A stretch of DNA of 64,000 bases from Flaccisagitta enflata (GCA_965153355.1 OZ231128.1:22320001-22384000); one strand, 5' to 3'; positions 24,692 to 36,844 are shown, counted from the stretch's first letter. Notes: generated by a model not told the origin, from the sequence alone. A program made the numbers and translations.

Positions 24692-24872
24692 TACAATTGA
24701 ACCCCGCAGTAACGGATGTCAAGGGACAAACAAATTTTATTTATCATAGGGGGAATTCTGTCATTGCCAATACAGAAATCAAAAGAAAATAACATAAAGA
24801 GACTACAAATTCATATCAATCAAAGGTGGATTTCCATTACTCATGGATCTGTTGTAGCGGGGTGTAACTGTT
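24692..24872. mobile_element. pogo/Tc1-type MITE
   Basis: TACAATTGAACCCCGCAGTA and, inverted, GTAGCGGGGTGTAACTG. The inner word GGGGGAATTCTGTCATTG parallels GCGGAATTCTGTCTATG in the copy at 34632. Confidence 0.6.
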
Positions 24873-24982
24873 ATTCATTTATTTCTGATATTGCCAATAC
24901 AGGAATTTGAGAGAAATGGTACAAATGTATCGAGGGGCAAAGATTTCTTATCTGTTATTGGCGAGATGTTGCGGAATGTTGA

Positions 24983-25272
24983 CTGACCTGCATATCACAA
25001 ACTGTCGAGACTGGCGAGGATGTGTATGAGAAATGCCACTGACCTGCATATCACAAACACTCAAGACTGGTGAAGATGTATATGATAAATGCCACTGACC
25101 TGCATATCACAAACTGTTGAGACTGGCGAGGATGTGTATGATAAATGCCACTGATGCTGACCTGCATATCACAAACTGTTGAGACTGGCGAGGATGTGTA
25201 TGAGAAATGCCACTGACCTGCATATCACAAACTGTTGAGACTGGCGAGGATGTGTATGAGAAATGCCACATG
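24983..25272. repeat. 56-bp minisatellite, five copies
   Basis: GACCTGCATATCACAAAC starts at 24985, 25041, 25097, 25159 and 25215. One unit carries a six-base insertion. GAGACTGGCGAGGATGTGTA is the second half of the unit. Confidence 0.9.
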
Positions 25273-25549
25273 ACTCTTTTGTCCACAGGAACGATGTCAG
25301 CACGCGATGGTAAATTCACCCCCAAACGTCGAAGAAGGGAGATAGTCAAGATACTGAGGAGAGCAAAAAAGAAAAAAAAAATAAATTAAATCATTGGAAA
25401 CAACAAAACGACTGTATGGATGGGCTTGTCAACGCTGAAGCGTAAGAGCCTTTCTTTTCACGTCAAGAGAGAAGGCAGAGCCGCAGATACACACAGACTC
25501 CAGAGGCAGCCCTGACGACCCCTTCTGCTAATACGCCGCTGGTTGGCTG

Positions 25550-26566
25550 ATGTGGTCAATGTACGGATGCACAAACGGACAAATGAAGGCGCGTAGACGC
25601 AGAAAGATGTCTAAAAACTCAATCGTGTGTTCTACGGGATATCAGCCGTTTTTGGCTGCTGGCCTCAGCGTCAGATGTTGCCTTAGAATAAGTAGGAATC
25701 TGGTGAGAGCTAGTGATCCTTACCTAAGAATACGTAGGAAGCCGGTGAGAGAAAGTGATCCTTACCTAAGAATAAGTAGGAAGCCTGTGAGAGCGAGTGA
25801 TCCTTACCTAAGAATAAGTAGGAAGCCGATGAGAGCAATTGATCCTTACCTAAGAATAAGTAGGAAGCTGGTGAGAGCAAGTGATCCTTACCTAAGAATA
25901 AGTAGGAAGCTGGTGAGAGCTAGTGATCCTTACCTAAGAATAAGTAAGAAGCCGGTGAGAGCAAGTGATCTTTACCTAAGAACAAGTAGGAAGTCTGTGA
26001 GAGCAAGTGATCCTCACCTAAGAACAAGTAGGAAGCCGGTGAGAGCAAGTGATCCTTACCTAAGAATAAGTAGGAAGCCTGTGAGTGTGAGGGCGAGTGA
26101 TCCTTACCTAAGAATAAGTAGGAAGCCGGTGAGAGCAAGTGATCCTTACCTAAGAATAAGTAGGAAGCTGGTGAGAGCTAGTGATCCTTACCTAAGAATA
26201 AGTAAGAAGCCGGTGAGAGCAAGTGATCGTTACCTAAGAACAAGTAGGAAGTCTGTGAGAGCAAGTGATCCTTACCTAAGAACAAGTAGGAAGCCGGTGA
26301 GAGCAAGTGATCCTTACCTAAGAATAAGTAGGAAGCCTGTGAGTGTGAGGGCGAGTGATCCTTACCTAAGAATAAGTAGGAAGCCGGTGAGAGCGAGTGA
26401 TCCGGCGATGAGAAAAAGCGGATCAAATTCTTTTTCTCGTGAAGACGGCAGTGAAGAACTCTCATCTGAAAGAAAAATGAGAAGAAAAAAACTTTCTACG
26501 ATTATTGCTTTACTTTGCAAATTGAATTGTCTGGGGAGGCATCGTTATTCTCAGGTAGCCATGTAA
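25550..26566 (+). repeat. 42-bp minisatellite with a 338-codon open frame
   Basis: About 17 units of 42 bases (about 25690-26405), for example GAGAGCAAGTGATCCTTACC then TAAGAATAAGTAGGAAGCC. Two units are 48 bases with an added GTGAGTGTGAGG, 258 bases apart, giving a higher-order period of six units. The plus frame repeats RASDPYLRISRKPV and stays open because units are multiples of three. The minus strand is also open for long stretches. No homologue, signal or splice context supports a protein. On the minus strand each unit reads TTATTCTTAG-GTAAGG. Confidence 0.8.
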
Positions 26567-26674
26567 AAGTTTCCTGGCCAGGGTCTCGAGCAGGTGAAAG
26601 ATTTGTTTTCAAATTGATGACAGAAATAAACAAAAAGTACGGAGCCCCAGATGAAATGACGAGGATCTGGGCTA

Positions 26675-27050
26675 AACAAGGCCAACACCTATAAGTCGCG
26701 TGCGACACTTACAGACTAAGAATGACTTAGAATGACTTAGAATGACATAGAATGACTTTCAATGACTTAGAATGACCTAAAATGACCAAAAAGGACTTAA
26801 AATGACTAAAAAACCTAATGACCAAAAATAACTTAGAATAACTTAAAATGACTTAGAATGACTTAGAATGACTCAAAATGACTTAGAATAACTATAAATG
26901 ACCTAAAATGACTTAAAATGACCTAAGAGTTGTCGTAATAGTACAAAAAAGTAAAGTGTGACGGACCGACGGATGGACGGACGGACGGACGGACGGACGG
27001 ACGGACCGACGGACGGACAAAGCGGGTTGTAGAGTCGCGTGCACGCGACT
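26675..27050 (-). mobile_element. hairpin-headed repeat with AATGACTTAG array
   Basis: Read in reverse: palindromic head AGTCGCGTGCACGCGACT, GTCCGTCC run, CACACTTTACTTTTTTGTAC, about 210 bases of a 10-bp AAGTCATTCT array, arm GCACGCGACT and tail GTGTTGGCCTTGTT. Closest to 53248-53622. Confidence 0.85.
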
Positions 27051-27352
27051 AAAAATCATGGCCATTGCAAGGTAAGGTAAACAATTTCTGTTCGCTTTAG
27101 CGAGCAGAATGTCAACAACCCTTAAAACCAAAACGGCTCAGTGACTTGATGAAGTTACATTTAACAGTAATCAAAGACTTAAAGATCTTGTTATTTCCTG
27201 CTGCGCTTATAACGCCCTTGCATTGGTGTTGGGAAATCAAAATAGTTCTTGTTCTTTAGCCCCTTGTACGCGACTCCATAACTTTTAAGTTGATACTTTT
27301 GCATCACTACCTCTGTCCATAAGATCGTTTAGCCTATTCCAACAATGCCGAC

Positions 27353-27427
<75 letters not shown>

Positions 27428-27428
27428 T
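27353..27428. repeat. (CAGA)n microsatellite
   Basis: Near-pure CAGA, about 19 units. A broken hairpin-repeat word (CCCCTTGTACGCGACTCC) lies 95 bases upstream. Confidence 0.95.
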
Positions 27429-27714
27429 AGGCAGGCAGACAGAGAGACCAACAGAGAAGCCACTAATAGATCTGCGAGAACTCACAAAACTGGAAGTGGT
27501 TATAACAAAGCAGAAAAGAAAAGAACCATTGAAAACCAGAGATTGACTTTTCTTCCTCCTGCGCTAGAAATGGACCGTTAACTAAGCTTGCTGGAAAATG
27601 GGTGAGTGAAAACGAAGAAAATAAAATAACAACCGAGAAAATAAGAACAAAAACACATGTATACCAATGTCCTTTAGAATGGCATAATTTTTTTTCTTAA
27701 CCATTGTTGTATTC

Positions 27715-28035
<321 letters not shown>

Positions 28036-28268
28036 CTCATCTCATCTCTTTCTTACGTCTAACACATGCTTACTTTTTCCCCTTTTTTCTGTTAACGACC
28101 TTCTAGACTCATAAAAATGAGAATAATTCAAAACAAGATCACCAGAGTTGCATATCGAAGTAGCACAAGTAGAATCAGTATTACAGTATAACAGTATCAC
28201 AGTCTAACAGCAGAAGTCTTAACGGTTTCTGAGTGAAACTCGAAAAAACCTTTTGAAACAAAATGGAG

Positions 28269-28273
<5 letters not shown>

Positions 28274-28341
<68 letters not shown>

Positions 28342-28470
28342 GACAGCAACAACAGCTCAACAGCATCAACAGCAGCAACAACGACAACAGCAGCAACAGC
28401 AATAGCAACAGCAATAACAAACACAACAACAACAACAACAACTCAACAACAACTAACAACAACAACAGAA
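28274..28470. repeat. (GA)n then (CAA/CAG)n
   Basis: GA to about 28341, then mixed CAACAG trimers. Confidence 0.95.
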
Positions 28471-28479
28471 ACAGGGGAG

Positions 28480-28898
28480 ATTGAAAAAGAATGAGAAAAT
28501 GAAAAAAGAAAGATTATCGAAAAGAAAAGAAAAAAGAATAAAGAAAGAATAAGGGAGAAATAATGAGTGAGAGTGAGAGAAAGAAAAAAAAGAGTAGGAG
28601 AAAGATTCCCAAAATATGAAAACAATAAGTCAAAAGGGGTGTGTGGAAGATAAAAATGAGGATGGAGGGAAAAGAAGAAGGAGAGAAAGAAAAAAAGAGG
28701 GTAGATTAGAGGCTGGCTGGTTGAGATTAGAGAAGGAAGTAGGGGTCAAAAAGCGTGGAAGAGATTTCCATTGGACAGTCGCTGGGAAAACAGGGTCAAA
28801 GTTGAAAGGTCCTTGGCAATGAGGTTAAATTGCAAGGGCCTCTGGGTGAAAAAAGCCTATGTACACGCTCTTAGTGTCCAGATGGGAAAATGGGGAAA

Positions 28899-28900
<2 letters not shown>
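28480..28900. other. purine-rich DNA, no gene
   Basis: A/G-rich strand with AAAGA and GAGA words. No coding evidence. Confidence 0.4.

Positions 28901-28966
<66 letters not shown>
28901..28966. repeat. (CA)n microsatellite
   Basis: About 33 units, then degenerate GACAGA words to about 29090. Confidence 0.95.
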
Positions 28967-28969
<3 letters not shown>

Positions 28970-29370
28970 GACAGAGACAGAAAGAAGCATAGATGGAAAT
29001 AGACTGGGATAGTATCAACAGCGACAGACAGAGAGAAAGATAGACAGAGAGACAGATATACAAGCAGAGAGGAAGAAAGAAAGGAAGAGCAACGACAGAG
29101 AAAGGAAAGAATAAGAAAACATTAACTGTAGCGACTGAAAAGTGGATACACAATTCATAATCACTGTTATAATTAATCATTGATTTCAATCTTTACCAAT
29201 GCTCGATAATTCACTATTCAAAAAAACATTGCATTGGCTGACTTTTCTCAGGTTGATCTTTAATATAACATGGAAATATCATTAAGATTAGCAAAAAGAA
29301 TATTGTTAATTCAAATTTGGAATAAAATTTCTGGGACACCACATAATCTTAGGTGAGATTAAAACCCGGG

Positions 29371-29682
29371 GTATGCATGGGTATGCTCGGGTTTGCTTGG
29401 GTATGCTCGGGTATGCTCGGGTACTGCTCGGGTGTTGCTCGGGTATTGCTCGGGTATTGCTCGGGTATTGCTCGGGCCTTGCTTGGGTATTGCTTGGGTT
29501 CACTTGGGTACGCTTGGGTATGCTCGAGTAATGCTCGGGTATTGCTCGAGTATTGCTTGGGTATTGCTCGGGTATAGCTTAGGTATTGCTTGGGTATTGA
29601 TCGGGCATGCCTGAGTACGCTCAGGTATGCTCGGGTATGTTCCGGTATTGCTTGGGTATTGCTCGGGTATTGATCAGGTATC
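29371..29682. repeat. 11-bp minisatellite CGGGTATTGCT
   Basis: About 26 units, including a GTATGCTCGG 10-base variant at the left. Confidence 0.9.
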
Positions 29683-29697
29683 AATTTCACATTTTTA

Positions 29698-30000
29698 GAT
29701 GCGTCCTGGCATCTCTATAACTTATAGTATAAGAGGGTTTGTCAGTCCGTTCATCGGTCTGTAACGCCTGTGCGAAAAACCGCGTTTCTCGGCTGTTTTT
29801 GGCCACAGTGAGATTCTATACTGAAACAAATGACTCTACAACCCGCTCAGTCCGTCGGTCCATCCGTCCAGCTCAATCCGTCGGTCCATCCGTCGGCGAT
29901 ATTGGGGTTACTGCTCCTGCCCAACTGCTTGGTTGGACAATTTCATCATTGCCCCTGCCCACCTGCACGCGACTTGGGTAGCCGTGTATCCGGCCTTGTT
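29698..30000 (+). mobile_element. two fused hairpin-headed repeats
   Basis: The first head is AGATGCGTCCTGGCATCT (29698-29715) with CTCTATAAC then TATAAGAGGGTTTGTC. A second, headless copy starts at GACTCTACAACCCGC (29832) and runs through GCACGCGACTTGGGTAGCC to the tail CGGCCTTGTT. Confidence 0.65.
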
Positions 30001-30260
30001 GATTACAAAATGAGTTTTTGATAGGAGTTTTTTTTATATAGTAAGGAAGTAGTAGTTTTAAGAGAATTCATATGACTAATTACCTTTTATAACGAATAAT
30101 CAACTATTCTTACATAATCAACTTTAATAACCTATGCCTACCAATAGTTATTTAAATTTATCTATGATTACATAATGACTCAAAATTACCTATTTATACC
30201 TAAAATTGCCTTTAATTACCATTAAAATGAATATAGAGTCTATATTTCAAAAATGTAACC

Positions 30261-30335
30261 AACTGACAGACCGACCGACCAATAAACTGACCGACCAACC
30301 GACATAGCGGCTTCTAGAGTCGCGTTCACGCGGCT
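30261..30335 (-). mobile_element. hairpin-headed repeat, 5' end only
   Basis: Reverse head AGCCGCGTGAACGCGACT and GTCGGTTGGTCGG run. The upstream stretch has TTACCTATTTATACC-like units. Confidence 0.55.
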
Positions 30336-30572
30336 AAAAACTTAGCTAGATCTCATAATGGTCATCTGACACAAATATGATTGTTCTTTGGACACTAGTA
30401 CTGAGGTTGAAATGTAATTTGGAAGGAGAGTTTTACCAAGAAAAAAAAATCGGAATAGAAAGTAAAGGCAAAGGCAAAGGAAAGGCAATCTTATGTAAAA
30501 TGGCGTGTGAGAAGGTGGAATGTGGGCAACGGCGTCATGGAGCCACAATGCAATGGAGGGAACGCTCGCACT

Positions 30573-30636
30573 CAGGGCCGTATGGCAAGGGGCCGCCGGG
30601 GCCGCCATGGCGGCTCCTTGTTGGGACACACATCCC

Positions 30637-30708
<72 letters not shown>

Positions 30709-30857
30709 GCAGACTTCCTTTTACTGATATGCACTAAAATCACTATTGTCTATACATGTAGAGAAACAAGAATCACAAATTAGATTGATCGGGACACTAA
30801 GAAGTTGTCGTGACACATATTGGAAGTGGCACCCCCAAAATCTCCCATACGGCGCTG
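30573..30857. mobile_element. hAT-type MITE with 8-bp target duplication
   Basis: The ends are CAGGGCCGTATGGCAAGG and, inverted, CAGCGCCGTATGGGAGATT. CTCGCACT occurs immediately before (30565-30572) and after (30858-30865), a perfect 8-bp duplication typical of hAT transposition. (GA)n then GACA units sit directly inside the left end after TTGTTGGGACACA. No transposase frame. Confidence 0.85.
30638..30712. repeat. (GA)n then (GACA)n inside the MITE
   Basis: Occupies the same place, next to GGGACACA, as the (TC)n in the relative at 18752-19102. Confidence 0.95.
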
Positions 30858-31035
30858 CTCGCACTTGATTCATATATTAACGTAAAACCAAAACACCACC
30901 CCAAAAAAAAAAAAAAAAACTAATAAGAAGTAGTGTTAAACTGTTAATGATGTATTGATGCTGATTTATCAAAAGAAAACAAGTGACGCGGTATAGCATT
31001 TGCAGGCCTGTATATAATTGGGGGAAAAAATCAAC

Positions 31036-31570
31036 AGGTCGCCCAAGGGCAATATGTGGTCAGCGATACCCGTTGCCCTGCTTAGTATGTTTGTGACTGT
31101 AGGTGATGGTTAGCAGGCCAGCGGCCCCAGGGGGACTTTTATTCGTTCCTTTTTTTGTTGAAGCTAGGATTTGAGCCTTACGGCTGAGGTTTAAGCCTTG
31201 AGACTGGGATTTAAGCCTTGAGGCGGGTTTAAAGCCTTGAGGATAGGACTCCAGCCTTGACGCTAAGATTTGAGACTCGAGGCTGGAATTGAGCCTCAAG
31301 GCTGGGATTTTAGCCTCAAGGCCAGAATTTGAGCCTCAAGGTTGGGATTTAAGCCATGAGGCTGGGATTTTAGCCTTGGGGCTGATATTTCAGCCTCAAG
31401 GCTGGAATTTGAGCCCCAAGGCTGGAATTTGAGCCCCAAGGCTGGGATTCAAGCCTTGAGAATGGGATTTGAGCCTGGAGGCTAGGATTTGAGCCTGGAG
31501 GCTGGGATTTGAGCCCCGAGGCTAGGGGGGATGAACAAACGGAGAAACTAACGGGGCCGTAGCCCAAAAA
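31036..31570 (+). mobile_element. modular element, GAGGCT/AGCCTC array
   Basis: Starts AGGTCGCCCAAGGGCAATAT, then GGTCAGCGATACCCGTTGCC and CCAGCGGCCCC. About 18 units of GAGGCTGGGATTTGAGCCTC follow (each a small hairpin). Then GGGGGGATGAACAAACGG and GGGGCCGTAGCCCAAAAA. Ends match 15153-15691 and 47982-48356; the array does not. Confidence 0.65.
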
Positions 31571-32280
31571 GCTTGGAGATGGGGAAGGAAATCAAATGGG
31601 GGAAAACGAGAAAAGAAGAAAATTTGGAGCAAATATAACTTTTGGCAGTAACAAATTATAAAAAATTGAATAGTAAAATACAATTTAACACTATCTAAAT
31701 CTTTACTAAACTGTTTTATTGCTTTTCAAAACGCGACGCGTTGCGTCGCGAGGAAAAAAATCAAAGGCAGGGGGGGGGTAGGAATCAAAAGCGAGTCAAT
31801 TTCATGAACCGCTGAACATTTGAAAACTGGGCTTTCACGTGCTTTCATCTCACGTCCTTACTATAATGAAGATCTGAGGCAACAAACAAACTTGTACGAT
31901 ACTAAAGTGAATTTGTTTTGGGGGAAAAAACGTCGGAGCGGTCTGTGAGATTAAAGCGAAGGTAGCTGTATAAAGGAAAGTGCGTGGGAAAATAGCGGGC
32001 TGATGGAAAAGATAACAGACTATAAAGCACGTATAATGGGAAGAGTTAGCAGTAAGACAGCCACCACGGCAAAGACGACTACGATAAAAACAGTGACGAT
32101 GAAAACGGCGAGGGAGGTATTGGTGTTGAAAGGTAATCATGACCGTAACTGTCACGCTGACTCCAACTGATAAAGACTGGAAACTAGCCGTTGGGGCATT
32201 CCAAAATCAAGGAATGCATTTGAAGAAAAATATTTCATGGAGGTCCAAAAGACAGTTTCAGTATTTTGCTCACATTCTTG
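31571..32280. other. no gene recognised
   Basis: Minus frame of 101 codons (31850-32155) lacks domain or splice context. ACGCGACGCGTTGCGTCGCG near 31731 is a short GC-rich palindromic word. Confidence 0.35.
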
Positions 32281-32282
32281 AC

Positions 32283-32482
32283 ACTTTGTTACTATGTTAC
32301 TTTGTTTCTTTGTTACTTTGTCACTATGTAACTATGTTACTATGTTACTATGTTACTTAGTTACTTTGTTACTTTGTTACTTTGTTACTTTATTGCTTTG
32401 TTACTTTGTTTCTGTGTTACTTTGTTACTTTGTTACTTTGTTATTTTGTTATTTTGTTACTTTGTTGCTTTGTTACTTTTTT
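32283..32482. repeat. (TTACTTTG)n 8-bp array
   Basis: About 24 units with TTACTATG variants on the left. Confidence 0.95.
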
Positions 32483-32483
32483 A

Positions 32484-32930
32484 CTTGGTTAAAAGTTCGC
32501 TTGGCCAGCTTGGACGCGGTGAAAAGGGTTGGAGCGAGTTCTTAGGTGACGGTGATGGTGGGAAAAAACAAGGTGGTAACGGCGGCGTCGGCGGAGTAGA
32601 TGTCAACGGCAAAGGAGTCGAAAATGGTAGACCGGGATGGAGGTAGTGAAGGTGGAAGCGATGGCAGGAAGTGGGGGTGACAATAAGGGGGGAGGAGGAG
32701 GGGAGGAGGAGGGGAGAGGAGGAGGGGAGGAATGGGAAGCGGCTGCGGATTGCGGATGCGGCCTCTGTGGGCGGAAGCGGCTTCGGGAGCGGCGCCGTGA
32801 GTCGGAAGGAGGCGAGGATCCTTTGACCCAAAGCCATTAAAGTCCTCCTTTCTATGCCAAGATCAGAGGCAGACACTCTTTTGCTGCAGGTTCTAACGCA
32901 ACGCACATAAACCTTTTGGCCACTCCAAGA
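32484..32930. other. GC-rich purine stretch, coding status unclear
   Basis: GGAGGAGGGG runs and GCGGCTGCGGATTGCGGATG words. The minus frame is open and Pro/Ser-rich but low in complexity. I could not find matching splice sites. Confidence 0.3.
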
Positions 32931-32934
32931 TCTC

Positions 32935-33119
<185 letters not shown>

Positions 33120-33310
33120 TATGTATATGTTTGAAACAAAAATAGAAACTCCGGCCTTGGCAAAATGACGGGACATTAGTCATATACCAGTGGGCAGGGG
33201 CAAAAAAAAAATGAGTTTACAGTAATAACCCCTACCAAGGGGAAACACCTGTTTTTTCGTTATCGCCGAACTTTGCCGTGGCCACAACAAGACATTTATG
33301 AGAATGAGTA

Positions 33311-33815
33311 ATCATTCATTCATTCATTCATTCATTCATTCATTCATTCATTCATTCATTCATTCATTCATTCATTCATTCATTCATTCATTGTGTTCAT
33401 CAATTATTTCATTCTTTATTCGGTCTTTCATTCATTTATTCAATCATTCATTCATTCTTTCATTCATTCATTCATTCATTCATTCATTCTTTCATTCATT
33501 CATTCATTCATTCATTCATTCATTCATTCATTCTCTCATTCTCTCATTCTCTCATTCATTCATTCATTCATTCATTCATTCCTTCATTCGTTCATTCATT
33601 CATTCATTCATTCATTCTCTCATTCTCTCATTCTCTCATTCATTCATTCATTCATTCATTCATTCATTCCTTCATTCATTCATTCATTCATTCATTCATT
33701 CATTCTCTCATTCTCTCATTCATTCATTCATTCATTCATTTATTCATTCATTCATTCATTCATTCATTCATTCATTCATTCATTCATTCATTCATTCATT
33801 CATTCATTCATATAT
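33311..33815. repeat. (ATTC)n microsatellite, about 500 bp
   Basis: ATTC with recurring TCTCATTCTCTCATTCTCTC blocks at about 33534, 33616 and 33704. These blocks point to an internal duplication of about 80-90 bases. Confidence 0.95.
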
Positions 33816-33842
33816 TCAATCATTTATGGACCATGATCTTAC

Positions 33843-33986
33843 CGAGAGATGTGGCGCCATTGATGGGCTCAATTGTTCTTTTGCCGCCTCCGATGTGTTG
33901 GTTTGAGAGTGAAATGTTATGAGTAAAGAGTCTCCCTTGATGATCCCAAACTCGCAAGGAGACGGTGTGTGGCCGAACATTCGCCG
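33843..33986 (-). CDS. candidate exon of the immunoglobulin-like gene
   Basis: 144 bp between acceptor TTTTTTTCTTCAG and donor CTCG-GTAAGATC. In phase 1, the phase left by the exon ending at 58699, it reads ANVRPHTVSLRVWDHQGR, then LFTHNISLSNQH and RTIEPINGATSL, alternating hydrophobic residues as in an extracellular beta-sandwich. It is symmetric 1-1. A second frame, phase 0-0, is also open over the exon, so the reading is not certain. No family assigned. An intron of 24.7 kb to the previous exon would be needed. Confidence 0.4.
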
Positions 33987-34195
33987 CTGAAGAAAAAAAA
34001 AGGAAAAGAGCCATTCTTTAGTGTTATTACAAAGATAGATTTATGTGAAAAACAGGCTGTCCCATCTGACTCAGCTTCTATTTCTTGTAAAAAAAAATCT
34101 GAAATGATTTTGGTCTGCAATTTTTGAACTATGAACTATGAACTTGAAGGATATGTGGTTGCCATCTAAATGATTTTTGTTTATGTACTTTTTTT

Positions 34196-34306
34196 AGGTG
34201 CGACAAAGCACCTCTATAACTGGCTGTGTCTGTTAGTCGGTTGGTCGGGTAACGCATTCGTTCGACGATCCACACGTCGCACCTTATTGGCCTACTTGGC
34301 CTTGTT
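34196..34306 (+). mobile_element. hairpin-headed repeat, subfamily AGGTGCGAC
   Basis: Head AGGTGCGACAAAGCACCT, CTATAACTGGCTGTGTC, CGTTCGACGATCCACACG, arm GTCGCACCT exactly complementary to the first nine bases, tail TTGGCCTACTTGGCCTTGTT. A compact 111-bp copy. Confidence 0.85.
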
Positions 34307-34318
34307 CATTCATTTTTC

Positions 34319-34561
34319 AGTCGCGGACACGCAACTCTGCAAGAGACTTTGTGCGTCCGTTGGTCCGTTGGTCCGTCGGTCCGTTGACCCCTCCTTCCTT
34401 GATGATGGAGTCAAAAAATGTTAAAACACGCATTTATGATGCTTCAGTTATGATTGTCTGTGTGTGTGTGTGTGAGTGAGCATGGGGTGGGGTAGATTAT
34501 GGATAGGAGTTGTGTGCCCCTGCCCACCCGTCCGCAACGATATTGTGACCCCGCCTCACTT
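34319..34561 (+). mobile_element. hairpin-headed repeat, subfamily AGTCGCGGAC
   Basis: Head AGTCGCGGACACGCAACT, AGACTTTGTGCGTCC, GGTCCGTTGGTCCGTCGG, CCCCTGCCCACCCGTCCGC then AACG. The standard tail is replaced by ATATTGTGACCCCGC, as in 38062-38270. Confidence 0.7.
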
Positions 34562-34631
34562 GTTTTTTTCTTTTTTTTTTTTGTTAGAGCTACATTTTTT
34601 TAAAGCCCTTAAAAGAGATAGAGGAGATTAC

Positions 34632-34811
34632 TACAGTTGAACCCCGCTCTAACCGACCCGCCACCAGCGGAATTCTGTCTATGACAGATGCAAATTCATG
34701 TTCGCTTCAAGTTAATTTTTTTATTTACTTTGCTGGCAATAACAGAAGTCCGACTGTAACAAAACAAATTTGTTGGTCCCCTGAAATCCTTTAGAGCAGG
34801 GTTCAACTGTA
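34632..34811. mobile_element. pogo/Tc1-type MITE, TA flanked
   Basis: TACAGTTGAACCCCGCTCTA and, inverted, TACAGTTGAACCCTGCTCTA. 176 bp between TA duplications. Confidence 0.75.
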
Positions 34812-34989
34812 ATAGTAAATTATCACGATGTTCTTAAATTTGGAGCCCAATCAAGCCTTAGTGTGCTTATCGGGGATAGACTTAAAGTCAGTCTTCGACT
34901 TTTTGACATATTCCAGAGAAACACGGTTTTCTTTTTTTTATTTATTAGAAAGTTGAGGAGGTTGATCGACCGAATATAGCCTGAAAAAA

Positions 34990-35072
34990 CAATATGTACA
35001 ATGCTTCATTGCACATATTGGTTTTAACTTTGATAAGCAAGCATGCACAATGATTGTGCATGCTTGCTTATC
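34990..35072. repeat. 41-bp palindrome and adjacent hairpin
   Basis: Arms 35032-35051 and 35053-35072 (GATAAGCAAGCATGCACAAT) are exact reverse complements around one G. Just left, CAATATGT and ACATATTG bracket ACAATGCTTCATTGC (34990-35020), a second hairpin sharing the TGCACAAT/ACAATGC word. Confidence 0.9.
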
Positions 35073-36283
35073 GAAGCAAGTGCTATTTGATGTTTTGGCT
35101 CACTTTTTAAATCAAACAATTTCCAATGATTTGTCAACGCTTTTTCTAACAAACGACAATGGTGCAGACAAGATGTTTAGTTGGGAGTGTTCAATGTTGT
35201 TTTCCGCACGTTAGCCGCCATTACTGGTAAACTAGGTTCTTTTTAGCAAAGATGTTTCGCCCATCTATCATCAGATTTTGAATGCAAAACATGTGGATCA
35301 AAATCTTTAAAGATCGACTTATAGAAAACGATTTGAGATTATAAATAGAAGCTGAGATGTGTCGATTTTTTATGTTGCAACTTATATGGGAGTGATATTT
35401 TATCACCCAACTGCGTGAGCTACTATGATTTGCCGTGAATAGTATACAATAACAAGATTCCCGGGGAGTCATTACGCAAACGATAAGGTGAATAACCTAT
35501 ATTATCATGGCGACAAAGCCAATGCAATCCGTTTTTTTTTCTCTTGCGCAACATAACCTTGGTCATAGCAGGAACACTACCTTGGGCTCTGCCATGTTTG
35601 TAAGTCATTCAGTCAGTCGGTAAGAGGGCCACTTGTACTGCTTTTAGCAGTCAATAGCGTTTAAACCTTAATTGAATTCTCAATTTCCCGGCTGAAACGA
35701 AAAAAAAATGACCATCAACCTCGACGAAGAGGCACGCACCGTCACTTGGAAGGCCGTGCATCGAGCCATGTTAGTCGTCAAAGCTCTATGATAGAGCTTT
35801 TATCCAATAGTCCATTAAGTCTATTTATAAAACTGATCATTGACTTAAGAGAATTAAATGCTTCTCTTTTGTTTGTGCAAAGTCGATTTTCTCTTTTTAA
35901 AACTCTTCAGACTGTGTTCCAACTCCAATCCTTGCAAGTGCGTGAAATTTATTATGTTGAGTTTAAAGAATAATACGAATTTTCAAGAAAAAAAAAACAA
36001 AAACAATTTGACAACATCAGAGGACTTGAGAGGTGACTTTGAGGAAAGAAGAAGTAAAAGACAAAGAGGTTAATGAGAAAAGGAAAACTTGAGTGGAAAA
36101 TTTCACAGTAAGGCAGATAAAACAGAGTGAAAGAATGTAAAGCTTGGAGGAATACAGAAGTAGGAGACTCTACTTGGGCTGGGAAGGAAGAAGAAATGGA
36201 AGACGGAGAGAACATGTCTTTGAGAAAAAGACGTCCGTCTGCTTGTCGTTAACAAGTTCAAGATTGGGAAAGAATTAGAAACA

Positions 36284-36290
<7 letters not shown>
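35073..36290. other. no gene recognised
   Basis: AT-rich. It includes a partial GTTAGCCGCCATTACTGGTA motif at 35210-35230. Frames up to 87 codons have no supporting context. Confidence 0.35.
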
Positions 36291-36563
<273 letters not shown>

Positions 36564-36615
36564 GGACCAAACAGCCAATTGACACAACGAATTAAAGTCT
36601 GAGTGTGCAAATTAT

Positions 36616-36800
36616 ACAAGGCCGGATACACGGCTACCGAAGTCGCGTGCGGATGGGCAGGGGCCATATTTGAGGTCACCAGACCATTTGGGCAGGAGCA
36701 GTGAGGTCGAAAAAATAGAATCATAAGAAAAAGTAAAGTGTGACCGACGGACCAACCGACCAACGGACAAAGCGGGTTGTAGAGTCGCGTGCACGCGACT
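36616..36800 (-). mobile_element. hairpin-headed repeat, AGTCGCGTGC subfamily
   Basis: Complete in reverse: palindromic head, CAACCCGCTTTGTCCG, CACACTTTACTTTTTC, CTGCTCCTGCCCAAATGG, arm GCACGCGACT, tail GGTAGCCGTGTATCCGGCC. Confidence 0.85.
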
Positions 36801-36844
36801 AGAAATAGGAATGTAAACGTAACAGAAAGTAACAAAGCAAGATG

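Noticed and set aside
25550-26566. 338-codon plus-strand frame of RASDPYLRISRKPV repeats as a gene
   Set aside because: The units are multiples of three bases, the opposite strand is also open over long parts, and no domain, splice context or conserved flank supports translation.
27353-27428. (CAGA)n or other arrays as CRISPR
   Set aside because: Simple tandem repeats without unique spacers, in eukaryotic DNA.
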